NCBI GenBank assembly: GCA_037962975.1
Contig: CM075670.1
Location: 82,649,501 to 82,713,500 of the forward strand
Length of the DNA: 64,000 nucleotides
Direction: 5' to 3'
From: Clitoria ternatea
Lineage: Eukaryota > Streptophyta > Magnoliopsida > Fabales > Fabaceae
Within the stretch, counting starts at the first letter, position 1, and each line of letters starts with the position of its first letter. This document shows, in pieces, positions 47,631 through 58,639 of the stretch. The translations under genes were made by a program, and so were the position numbers. The notes beneath the pieces are model-generated. The model did not search any database. It worked only from the letters and a program-made list of their open reading frames with translations, and was not told the origin of the DNA.

Positions 47631-50600
47631 TGTAACATCCCTATTTTTAGTAGCAGTCTTAATCTTGTATTTTGAAGTGTGGAAGTTCTGTAAGTGATAA
47701 TAAGTAAATAAAATACCCTGCAGATAGTCTGTAATATCCCAAAAAAATTCTATTTTCGTGTTTAATCATTTTTATTAATGATATTATCCAAATTCCGAGT
47801 GAATCAGGTCAGAAATAAGACTGTCTGAGTGAAGAAAGGGATTTGTTTCCGAGTGAAGGTTATGACCGAGAGAAATTCCGAGTGAAGGTTGAAATTCCGA
47901 GTGAAGGTTAGGTCTTCCGAGTGAGTCATGACCGAGAGAACCACTTCCGAGTGGAGTCCTGGCCTCGAAGACATTTCTGAGTGAAATGTGTTCGAGAGAA
48001 CCACTTCTGGGTGAAAGGTCCGAGTGACTCGTCTTTGAGTGACTAGTTTCTGAGTTAAACGTCTTGGAGTGACTCGTTTCTGAGTCAAACGCCTTCGAGT
48101 GACACGTTTCCGAGTGAAATATCTTCGAGTGACTCGTTCCCAAGTGAAACATCTTCGAGTGACTCGTTTCCGAATGAAACGTCTCCAAGTGAAACGTTCC
48201 GAGAGAAGTAATTCCGAACGAAGAAAAACTTGGTGTACTGCTCAGACCGAGATAGTTCTGAGTAGTGAATTCCGTGTGGAATGGCACCGAGTGACATTTC
48301 CAAGTGGGATAAGAGATTTCCAATTTCCACGTGATATGACACCGATTGAGATAAACCGAGTGAGTCATTTTCAGGGGAAGTGCTGGAACAGAGAAACTTT
48401 GACTTCGAATGAATACGTTTCTGAGTGAATAGTTCCCGAGGAAATAAACATCCGAGTGGTGAACCCTTCATTCTATTCGTACTCGGATGTCTTGAAGTTG
48501 CCGAAAGCTTGTACTCAGGTTCGTCTTCAAGCTTGCCTTCGACTCTGAGTGACACTTCCAAGTGGAACGATTTCCGAGAGGACTAAACAACTCTGAATGA
48601 TCCCTGTTGTAAGACTTCCGAGTGATTCAACTCCGAATGATCTTTCGGTTATATGATTTTCGAGTAATGCACTTCCGAGAGAAGTATTTCGAGTGAAGGA
48701 AGACTATGAATAATTACTTCAGTCAGAAATATATCCGAGTGGATAATTCCCGTGTAAATCAATTCTGAACGAAAAGTGACCGACTTTGAAAAGAACACTT
48801 TCGGACAGAGATATTCGAGTGAGATATTTCTGAAGGAGTCCGGGTGAGGCATTTTAGGGTGAGTCATTCCGAGGAAGGAAAGGCTATGTCCGAGTGTTTT
48901 AGGCAGAAACATATCTGAGCAAATCCCTTTCCGAGTGGAGCAGTTATGAACGAAGAGACTGATGAATTCTTCTCGGAATGACCCAAAACCCAGAGGGTAA
49001 TTTTAATGTGGCCGATTTTCCCTCTTTTGCAATCAGTTTCGCTATAACACCGGCTGCTCTAGCTAATTGTCCACCCTTTCCGAGTGTGATTTCTATGTTA
49101 TGTATGGTCGTGCCTAAGGGCATATCGGTTGAAGTAGATTCATCTTATTGATCAATCAAAACCCCTTCCCAAACTGTACAAGTTTCTTCCAAAGCATCTG
49201 GCAGTCGGCAAATATACTGACCGGTAGAGTTCCAGTCAGTAAATATACTGACCGGTAGAGTTCCAGTCGGCAAATATACTTACCCGGTAATGGTTCACTC
49301 GGTAATTATTCCCAAAACACCGAACTAGTGTCAGAATTGATCTTTTACTCCAATTATATCATCTTGTACATATTTTAATATATTTACTTCAATCATACAA
49401 AGCTCCAGTAGGTAAGCGGCGGTAATAGTCAACAATACAGCTCATTCCTTATCTAAAAATCCATTATCACCGTAATTAATGCACTACAATCCAATTATGA
49501 AAAAGCTTGTCTACCCACTTGTCTTTACATTATTAAATCGACACTACAACTCGATTAAAGGGAGAACAAACTAAAAATTAGTAAAGTCTCTCTCTCTTTT
49601 TCTTTCCTCCGTCAAGTTATTTTTGATCTGAAGCTACGACAGTAAGAAGAGAACATTTTTCAACCAATCTAAGACCCTTCATCAAGGTAAGAGGGGATAG
49701 GGTTGTGAATAAATATAGAATGGGTAGAATTGTATGCTGTTCTAGGATTTTCTAGAATTATTTTTGTAAATTGTTGCTCAATTTTAAAGCTGAAAATGTA
49801 TGAATTTAATTCTGACTTCTTCATCAAAGTTGTAAATCTTTTTATCATGTGAATTTTGAGACTTGAACCGACTGATTTGGATATGTATAGCATGAGTTAT
49901 AGCCAAAATACTACAGCATGTCTGCTTGGAATACGTATCTTCCATTTTGTGTATATATTAATATTCTGGGAATTATACATATGTTTTTAGACTTTGATGT
50001 CTTCACAAAAGTTGTAAATATTTATGTTATGGATCTATAGAAAGTGTTTCAAGTTAAAAGTATATTTGTAGCTCTAATTATGCATAAAATACAGAAGTAT
50101 GTTCATGCTGAAAATCTGCTGACATGAAATATGAAATGTATTTTTAAAACTGAGAATTTCGTGATGAGAATTAGTGTTTAGTGTCTTCATAAAAGTTTTA
50201 GATAATTGTGTTATGAGTAATTTAGAACTAGTTCCATGCCAAAAAAATTTTTGTAGCTCCAAAAACGTTGAAAATACCAACATATGTACGTTTTATTACT
50301 TTCTTTGAGATGGTTTAGTATACTGTGATTATGTGATGTTTCTGTTTGGAATGTGAAATTATGGTCTTCATAAAAGTTGTAGATAATTTTGTTATGGAAC
50401 TACAGAAAGTGTAATTACTTAAAAAGGATTTGATTTGCTCACGTTATAGTCATTTTACTAGCTTATGTTGCTGTTGTAAAATTCTAAAACTTACCTATAA
50501 TGGTTATTATGGATGTTAATGATATTTTTCATATGAGTAATGATTTATTATTGAATTATTGAGGGATTATTGATTACTATGGATGTTATTGAGTGTCCTA

Positions 50601-51608
50601 TACATGACATACAGTATGTATATCTTTGTCATGAATAATTATGAATGACTAAATTAATGTATACATGAATGCCTTGTGGTTTATTGAGACATGTTGAACT
50701 GTAAATCCATGATTTTGAGAATTAATATATATGATGTGTCCTTTGAGGAGTTGTGGTTTTTCCAAGTGATTATGGAAATATTGATATCATGGTATGTTAA
50801 ATCGATAAAGAGAATTAAAGGCATTAATGCATCATAAGCATTTGGACGTACCATGGAATTTTAGGGGTTCCATGATTGCCTACCCTGGTGGGGGGTTACT
50901 CTATGATGAGTTAAAGCCCTATTTTTGCAGGAGCCATGAAGTGTAGGGATTCATGGTTATGCTAATTCCTACTTGTGTACTTCGGTATTGCAGGAGCCAT
51001 GAAGGTGTAGGGATTCATGGTTATGCTAATTCCTACTTGTGTACTTATTTTCGCAGGAGCCATGAGGGTGTAGGGATTCATGGTTATGCAAATTCCTACT
51101 GGTGTCTCTATGAGACTTTTTACTGCAGTATTCCCACTAAACCAAAATGGATCCAGCATGACATCATTTGACTAAATTAAAGATTATTATATGTAAATGA
51201 CCTTGTTTGGCATATTCATCATATCATTATGGTTTATTGATTGTGTTTGTGCAATTTTCCTTATTTTATATTTATTTTATATTCTGTCTCACTCTTACAT
51301 TAATTTTTACAGTGCATGCTACACAGAATGATGAGTGATGCCATTAATGAAGCTTTTATGATTTATTGCTTGGACTTTGGCTTCATTTAAAAATTTAATG
51401 GGTTGTAAAAATTATTATGTACCATGTGCTGTAATCTTCTCTATCATTTCTGCTATATAAATGTTTTATGATTTAATTGTTCACGACTAGTAAGCATGAT
51501 ATTCCGCATTTATCAACTTTTACGTGACTTCAGAATTTAAATTACAAGTTTCAAAATGATTCTTTAAACGTGAAAAATTTATTTGGGAAAAATTTTATGG
51601 ACATCACA
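47631..51608 (+). repeat. 5' LTR of element C
   Basis: TGTAACATCCC...GGACATCACA. It has three kinds of internal repetition: CCGAGTGA-type words crowding 47790-48960, four diverged repeats of about 180 bp marked by CTTCATAAAAGTTGTAGATA-like words (about 49820-50440), and a 63-bp tandem repeat (50927-51111). ORFs seen on the minus strand at 47784-48561 come from the first class and are not genes. Confidence 0.92.
50927..51111. repeat. 63-bp tandem repeat in C 5' LTR
   Basis: Three copies of a 63-bp unit with GCAGGAGCCATGAAGGTGTA and GGGATTCATGGTTATGCTAA, the last one shortened. The 3' LTR has the same array at about 57213-57397. Confidence 0.9.
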
Positions 51609-51612
51609 TTGG

Positions 51613-51624
51613 TGGTATCAGAGC
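51613..51624 (+). promoter_or_regulatory. Primer binding site of element C
   Basis: TGGTATCAGAGC, four bases after the 5' LTR, canonical for initiator Met tRNA. The leader to 51852 has no ORF. Confidence 0.92.
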
Positions 51625-51852
51625 ATTTTCAAAAATTCAGGACCAATTGCTATGACATGTATTGTTTCCTTGATATGCTACATGTATTGTTTCTTTGAAT
51701 TGTTTGTTTACTTGGTTGATAATATGTTATGTGCTATATGACTTGTTGCTTAACTGATAAATTATGAAATACTTATAGTTATATTATAATACTGTAATTA
51801 TATATGATATACTTTTCCTTAGAATTAGTAAAAACCAAACTACGAATGTAGG

Positions 51853-52410
51853 ATGGCAAGAAACAATAACGACGCTATGGCAGCCGCTTTCAACCGCTTG
51901 GCTGAGGCCATAGAGAGGCAAAATCAACCAAGAAGTGCTGGAGGACTTCACGGATTAGAACACTTCTTAAAAAGAAAGCCATCACAGTTCAAAGGAGGCT
52001 ATAATCCAGAGGTAGCATACCTATAGATTAAGGAAATGGAACGCATTTTTCGAGCCTTACCCTGCTTAGAATTCGAAAGGGTGGAGTATGCTACCTACAT
52101 GATGATTGAGGAAGCAGAGCACTGGTGGTCTCATGCTAGAATCAGGTTAACAACTGATGGACACGCCATCACTTGGGAACGATTCAAGACAGAATTTCTC
52201 ACCAAATACTTTCTTGAAGACATAAGGAGGCAGAAGGAGCAGGAATTCTTTAATTTGAAAAAAAGGTAATATGACAGTTGGGGAATACGCTTCTAAGTTT
52301 GATGAATTGGCCAAATGTTGTCCCTATTACACCCAAATGGGAGAAGCTTCGAGATGCGCAAAATTTGAAGGAGGGCTACGACAAGAAATCCATCAAATAT
52401 TATTAGGACT
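51853..52410 (+). pseudogene. N-terminal half of gag, element C
   Basis: ATG at 51853 opens MARNNNDAMAAAFNRLAEAI. A stop (TAG 52024-52026) follows VAYL, after which MERIFRALPCLEFERVEYA and EEAEHWWSHARIRL continue in frame. A frameshift in the A-run at about 52258-52266 moves the next part (MTVGEYASKFDELAKCCPYY, then CAKFEGGLRQEIHQ) to another frame. Homology is lost at about 52410, before the zinc knuckles. Confidence 0.88.
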
Positions 52411-53788
52411 TTAAGAGTTAAAATTATTCTGGTTAGAGTATGGGTGTCAGACCAAGTATCTCTGATTAAGATGACATTGGTCAGGGCTATTAAGAATATT
52501 ATTGGGAATCCGAATCTATATTCGGAATAAATTTTTGGATTTAGTATTAAGCCCGAACAGAGATCCTGTTTGTTATAAAACGGGAAACATTTTAATGATG
52601 GACCAAGATACAACTTATTTCCCTCTTTCACTCCCTCATTTTCATCACTTCTCTTCTCCTCTACACAAACCCTCTCTTTTCTTCTCTTCTTCTACAAAGC
52701 TCACCATTTTGTGAGTCTCCTTTCCATACTCAACCAACCATGCTTTCTTCTTCTTCATTTTGGAAATGATTTAAATGCTTGGAAGCTCTCTATTCTCCCT
52801 TGATTTTCGTGTACATGCTAGGGCTTGGGATAGCTTGGAGCTTGAGGTAAATTTCTCTACTCTTTTATTGTTTTTGGCTCTAGGTTTTGGTTTCTATGTG
52901 GTTAGGAGAGTGCCTTATGAATGGGTTTAGGAATAGGAATCATTTTCATGTAAAACCCAAAGGTAGGATGTGTTTTATGTGTGTTTTTGGATGGGTGTGA
53001 AGTGGTATACAAAAATTTCAAGATTAGAAATGGAAGATGATGGTTGTTAATGGTGGTTGTTTGATTTTAGTGGAACCCTAACTCTAGGATTTAGGGGAAA
53101 TGAGTAATAATGTTATGAAAAATGATTTTTAGTGAAAACCCATGATAATGTGTGTGTGGGTGTTATTAATGATGGAGATTGGTGATTATTAAAAATGGTT
53201 ATTGAGTTTTGATGAAAAACCCTAAGTGTAGTGATTTGGGGATTTTGGCTAAATTGATGATTTTGATGACTTTGAATACTCTAGAATGATTATATATGAG
53301 GAAATGAATGTTTGAAGCATTGGTGTTGATTATTGAGGATTGGGAGAGGAGTGTATATGAGTATGTGTGTGGTTGGTGGAATTAATTTAGATTGTTGATG
53401 TTTATGATGATGTTAAAAATAGTTGCAAGCCATTGATAGTGGATTAAGGGAATAGATACTTGAGTTGATGAGTGAGTATGCCATTTTGAAATAGTTGAAT
53501 TGGTGATGGTCTTAGATGGAGCCAAGAGGCTTATAATGAGTTTGAATAAATTTTGGTGATGGTTGAATGATTCATGTGATGATTTGGAGATCTTAAGGCT
53601 AAGGGCCATAGTATTATTGTTGTTAGGTGTGGTTAGCCCTTTAAGATTTAAATAATCTTGGTCTTGGGAGAGGAATTCCCGAAGCCTAACATGAGCGTGT
53701 AAATTGGATTTAGACAAGTCTAGGACTTGACAATGAATTTTGGGGGATGATGCCTTATGATGGTATATTAATAGCATGTATTTCTCAA
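52411..53788 (+). other. Foreign, promoter-like segment replacing most of pol in C
   Basis: No retroviral motif can be read here. It has a TATA-like word (GTTATAAAACGGG at about 52570), then a CT-rich stretch (52615-52710) and a possible splice donor GAGGTAAATTTC at about 52843, then AT/G-rich DNA without long ORFs. That order resembles a promoter with 5' UTR and first intron, either of another LTR or of a host gene. I do not recognise the source. Short ORFs on both strands look random. Confidence 0.5.
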
Positions 53789-54188
53789 AGTTATCCCTAC
53801 CACTGGTGTAGGAAGAGCTCTAAAGGCCAAGAAGTTAAGTCCCGGATACGTAGGACCCTATCAGATTCTGCAAAAGATAGGAACCAATGCGTACCGTATT
53901 GCTCTACCACCCGAGCTAACAAATCTTCATAATGTCTTTCATGTTTCCCAACTCCGCAAATATGTACCAAGCTCTAATCATGTTCTGAGTCTTGATCAGT
54001 TTGTTCTGAAAGAAAACCTTACCTTTGAAGCATCACCGATTAAGATTGTTGACCGATGTCTAAAACAGCTAAGCGGCAAGGAAATCTCATTGGTCAAAGT
54101 AGTTTGGAGTCAGTCAGATGATGGGGACGCTACTTGGAAAATTGAGGAAAAGATTAGAGAATTGTATCCTCAACTATTTCAACTTTGA
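53789..54188 (+). pseudogene. Integrase C-terminus and chromodomain of element C
   Basis: Reading begins around IPTTGVGRALKAKKLSPGYV and passes through ALPPELTNLHNVFHVSQLRK to the chromodomain block EISLVKVVWSQSDDGDATW, ending in ELYPQLFQL and TGA at 54186-54188. It is open but lacks the catalytic core, so it is only a fragment. It matches B's C-terminus in order and spacing. Confidence 0.88.
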
Positions 54189-54207
54189 ATTTCAGGACGA
54201 AATTCCC

Positions 54208-54222
54208 AAAAGGGGAGGAGAG
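54208..54222 (+). promoter_or_regulatory. Polypurine tract of element C
   Basis: AAAAGGGGAGGAGAG directly before the 3' LTR, after the GGACGAAATTCCC word usual in plant chromoviruses. Confidence 0.92.
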
Positions 54223-57200
54223 TGTAACATCCCTGTTTTTAGTAGCAGTCTTAATCTTGTAATTTTGAAGTGTGGAAGTTCTGTAAGTGATAATAAGTAA
54301 ATAAAATACCCTGTAGATAGTCTGTAATATCCCAAAAAAATTCCATTTTTGTGTTTAATCATTTTTATTAATGATATTATCCAAATTCCGAGTGAATCAG
54401 GTTAGAAATAAGACTGTCCGAGTGAAGAAAGGGATCTGTTTCTGAGTGAAGGTTATGACCGAGAGAAATTCTGAGTGAAGGTTGAAATTCTGAGTGAAGG
54501 TTGAAATTTTAAGTGAAGGTTAGGTCGTCCAAGTGAGTCATGACCGAGAGAACCACTTCCGTGTGAAATGGCACCGAGTGACATTTCCAAGTGGGATAAG
54601 AGATTTCTAATTTCCACGTGATATGACACCGATTGAGATAAACCAAGTGAGTCATTTTCTGGGGAAGTGCTAGAACAAAGAAACTTTGACTTTGAATGAA
54701 TACGTTTCCGAGTGAATAGTTCCCAAGGAAATAAACATCCGAGTGGTGAACCCTTCATTCTATTCGTACTCGGATGTCTTGAAGTTGCCGAGAGCTTGTG
54801 CTCGGGTTCGTCTTCAAGCTTGCCTTCGACTCTGAGTTACACTTCCAAGTGGAACGATTTCCGAGAGGACTGAACAACTCCGAATGATCCCTGTTGTAAG
54901 ACTTTCGAGTGACTCAACTCCGAATGATCTTTTAGTTATATGATTTTCGAGTAACGCACTTCTGAGAGAAGTATTTCGAGTGAAGGAAGACTTTGAATAA
55001 TTACTTTAGTCAGAAATATATCCGAGTGGATAATTCCCGAGTGAATCAATTCTGAACGAAAAATGACCGACTTTGAAAAGAACACTTTCGGACAGAGATA
55101 TCCGAGTGAGATATTTCTGAAAAAGTCTGGGTGAGGCATTTTTGAGTGAGTCATTCCGAGGAAGGAAAGGCTATGTCCGAGTGTTTCAGGCAGAAATATG
55201 TCCGAGCAAATCCCTTTCCGAGTGGAGCAGTTCTGAACGAAGAGACTGATGAATTCTTCTCGGAATGACCCAAAACCCAGAGGGTAATTTTAATGTGGCC
55301 GATTTTCCCTCTTTTGCAATCAGTTTCGCTACAGCACCGGCTGCTCTAGCTAATTGTCCACCCTTTCCAAGTGTGATTTCTATTTTATGTATGGTCGTGC
55401 CTAAGGGCATATCGGTTGAAGTAGATTCATCTTATTGATCAATCAAAACCCCTTCCCAAACTGTACAAGTTTCTTCCAAAGCATCCGGCAGTCGGCAAAT
55501 ATACTAACCGGTAGAGTTCCATTCAGTAAATTTACTGACCGGTAGAGTTCTAGTCGGTAAATATACCTACCCGGTAATGGTTCAGTCGGCAATTATTCCC
55601 AGAATACTGAACCAGTGTCAGAATTGATCTTTTACTCCAATCATATCATCTTGTACATATTTTAATATATTTACTTCAATCATACAGAGCTCCAGTAGGT
55701 AGGCGGCGGTAATAGTCAACAATACAACTCATTCCTTATCTAAAACTCTATTATCACCGTAATTAATGCACTATAATCCAATTATGAAAAATCTTGTCTA
55801 CCCACTTGTCTTTACATTATTAAATCGACACTACAACTCGATTAAAGGGAGAACAAACTAAAAATTAGTAAAGTCTCTCTCTCTTTTTCTTTCCTCCGTC
55901 AAGTTATTTTTGATCTGAAGCTACAACAGTAAGAAGAAAACATTTTTCAACCAATCTAAGACCCTTCATCAAGGTAAGAGGGGATAGGGTTGTGAATAAA
56001 TATGGAATGGGTAGAATTGTATTCTGTTCTAGGATTTTCTAGAATTATTTTCGTAACTTGTTGCCCAATTTTAAAGCTGAAAACATATGAATTTAATTCT
56101 GACTTCTTCATCAAAGTTGTAGATATTTTTGTTATGTGAATCTTGAGACTTGAACCGACTGATTTGGATATGTATAGCATGAGTTATAGCCAAAATACTA
56201 CAGCATGTCTGCTTGAAATATGTATCTTCTATTTTGTGTATATATTAATATTCTGGGAATTATACATACGTTTTTAGACTTTGATGTCTTCACAAAAGTT
56301 GTAAATATTTATGTTATGGATCTATATAAAGTGTTTCAAGTTAAAAGTATATTTATAGCTCTAATTATGCATAAAATACAGAAGTATGTTTATGCTGAAA
56401 ATCTGCTGACATGAAATACGAATTGTATTTTTAAAACTGAGAATTTTGTGATGAGAATTAGTGTTTAGTGTCTCATAAAAGTTTTAGATAATTGTGTTAT
56501 GAGTAATTTAGAACTAGTCCCATGCCAAAATTATTTATGTAACTCCAGAAGCGTTGAAAATACCAACATATGTACATTTTATTACTTTCTTTGAGATGGT
56601 TTAGTATACTGTGATTATGTGATTTTTCTGTTTGGAATTTGAAATTATGGTCTTCATGAAAGTTGTAGATAATTTTGTTATGGAACTACAAAAAGTGGAA
56701 TTACTTAAAAAGGATATAATTTTCTCACGTTATAGTCATTTTACTAGCATATGTTGCTGTTGTAAAATTCTGAAACTTACCTATAATGGTTATTATGGAT
56801 GTTAATGATATCTTTCATATGAGTAATGATTTATTATTGAATTATTGAGGGATTATTGATTACTATGGATGTTATTGAGTTTCCTATACATGACATACAG
56901 TATGTATATCTTTGTCATGAATAATTATGAATGACTAAATTAATGTATACATGAATGCCTTGTGGTTTATTGAGACATGTTGAACTGTAAATCCATGATT
57001 TTGAGAATTAATATATATGATGTGTCCTTTGAGGAGTTGTGGTTTTTCCAAGTGATTATGGAAATATTGATATCATGGTATGTTAAATCGATAAAGAAAA
57101 TTAAAGGCATTCATGCATCATAAGCATTTGGACGCACCATGGAATTTTAGGGGTTCCATAACTGCCTACCCTGGTGGGGGGTTACTCTATGATGAGTTAA

Positions 57201-57894
57201 AGCCCTATTTTTGTAGGAGCCATGAAGTGTAGGGATTCATGGTTATGCTAATTCCTACTTGTGTACTTCGGTATTGCAGGAGCCATGAAGGTGTAGGGAT
57301 TCATGGTTATGCTAATTCCTACTTGTGTACTTATTTTCGCAGGAGCCATGAGGGTGTAGGGATTCATGGTTATGCAAATTCCTACTGGTGTCTCTATGAG
57401 ACTTTTTACTGTAGTATTCCCACTAAACCAAAATGGATCCAGCATGACATCATTTGACTAAATTAAAGATTATTATATGTAAATGATCTTGTTTGGCATA
57501 TTCATCATATCATTATGGTTTATTGATTGTGTTTGTGCAATTTTCCTTATTTTATATTTATTCTATATTCTATCTCACTCTTACATTAATTTTTACAGTG
57601 CATGCTACACAGAATGATGAGTGATGCCATTAATGAAGCTTTTATGATTTATTGCTTGGACTTTGGCTTCATTTAAAAATTTAATGGGTTGTAAAAATTA
57701 TTATGTACCATATACTGTAATCTTCTCTATCGTTTCCGCTATATAAATGTTTTATGATTTAATTGTTCACGACAAGTGAGCATGATATTCCGCACTTATC
57801 AACTTTTACGTGACTTTAGAATTTAAATTACGAGTTTCAAAATGATTCTTTAAACGTGAAAAATTTATTCGGGAAAAATTTTACGGACGTCACA
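54223..57894 (+). repeat. 3' LTR of element C
   Basis: It is 3672 bp, 306 shorter than its partner. Alignment by eye places a 325-base segment of the 5' LTR (about 47945-48269) as missing here, between two TTCCG words, while about 19 bases near 54490-54510 are extra. The rest aligns throughout with scattered substitutions. It ends GGACGTCACA. Confidence 0.9.
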
Positions 57895-58285
57895 GTATCA
57901 ATATGTGCACACCGGCTTGAGCACTTGGCCCACTTCAAGTAACAAGGATTTGGGTAGTGGAGCAGCCACTTATCCTCTCAAAGTATGGGCAAATGGTTAT
58001 GTATAATAAAATAGGGAAAGTGTAAGTGTTGGGTCAGGAGATAGAAAGTGCGTTGCGTAGAGCATGCTTTTGACACATGGTATGGGAAGAACGGTGTCTT
58101 TGCCAATGTCTTTGTGACCACAGAACGGATCATATCCGATGTGTGAGTTGTTGTCTTGGACATACCGGTATAGGAAGAACGTCTATACGATCTAGTAGTC
58201 CGGTGACCAACCTGCAGCTTCGGTAGCATGTGGAAAATAGATAGAATGACACCCTTGCCCTGGTACCGGTATCTAAACCGGATCA
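57895..58285 (-). repeat. 5' LTR of element F, outer part
   Basis: It resumes after C with the second GTATC. On the minus strand the LTR starts TGATCCGGTTTAGATACCGG at 58285. CCGGT words recur as in the sister solo LTR. Confidence 0.85.
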
Positions 58286-58449
58286 ATTTTTATTATTATT
58301 TTATTTTATTTTTAAAACAAAATAATTAAATATAAATTCCAAAATTTCATAAAAATAATAAATAATAATAAACTAACTAATAGTAAGTATTTCTTATTAA
58401 AGATATATTAATATATATTTTCTATTTGAGTAGAAAATAGGATGTTGCA
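58286..58449. other. AT-rich remnant between F and the H array
   Basis: The segment is AT-rich with no ORF and ends GGATGTTGCA, immediately before the point where the 62-bp array consensus begins (TACGATTACTC). The ending resembles an LTR end, so this may be the visible tip of another element between H and F. It is weakly supported. Confidence 0.35.
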
Positions 58450-58639
58450 TACGATTACTCAGAAATACGACTCAAGAAACTTAAAATATGTTTAAGTACA
58501 ATCCGAGTGTGTACGATCACTTGGGAATAACTTAAGAAACTTAAAATGCGTTTAAGTACTATCCAAATGTGTACAATCACTCGGGAATACGACTCAAGAA
58601 ACTTAAAATACGTTTAAGTACGATCCGAGTGTGTACGAT
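58450..58639. repeat. 62-bp tandem array of H, block 1
   Basis: About three units of 60-62 bp marked by CAAGAAACTTAAAATGCG, GTTTAAGTACGATCCGAGTG and CGATCACTCGGGAATACGAC. Each unit has CCGAGTG and its reverse complement CACTCGG a few bases apart. Confidence 0.9.

Larger units (their letters stand above)
47631..57894 (+). mobile_element. Element C: complete but internally deleted chromovirus
   Basis: The element is 10,264 bp with a perfect TSD GTATC at 47626-47630 and 57895-57899, inside F's LTR. It has two long LTRs (3978 and 3672 bp), a Met-type primer site, only the N-terminal half of gag, a foreign segment, the last part of integrase with a chromodomain, and a PPT. About 2.6 kb of internal DNA remains where a full element would have about 4.5 kb or more. 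It cannot be autonomous. Confidence 0.92.
45600..58285 (-). mobile_element. Element F: Tat-type retrotransposon, interrupted by A and C
   Basis: F reads on the minus strand: LTR start at 58285, LTR broken by C (47631-57894, TSD GTATC), LTR end at 47125, primer site, gag and then the edge of A at 45600. Protease, pol and the 3' LTR should be to the left of this window. Without C its LTR is about 890 bp, like those of G and of the solo LTR at 26303. The base run ATTTT at 58286-58290 may be its TSD. Confidence 0.85.

Noticed and set aside
47784..48561. Minus-strand ORFs of 94-194 codons, rich in His/Ser/Glu/Thr
   Set aside because: They translate the CCGAGTGA-type word cluster inside C's LTR; the 3' LTR copy has lost most of it by deletion.
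50953..51171. ORF of 72 codons repeated identically in both C LTRs
   Set aside because: It is the translation of a 63-bp tandem repeat, a multiple of three; conservation between LTRs reflects shared origin, not selection.
53382..53777. Minus-strand ORF of 131 codons in the foreign segment of C
   Set aside because: His/Ser/Asn-rich, no recognisable domain, AT-rich DNA; chance openness is the simpler explanation.
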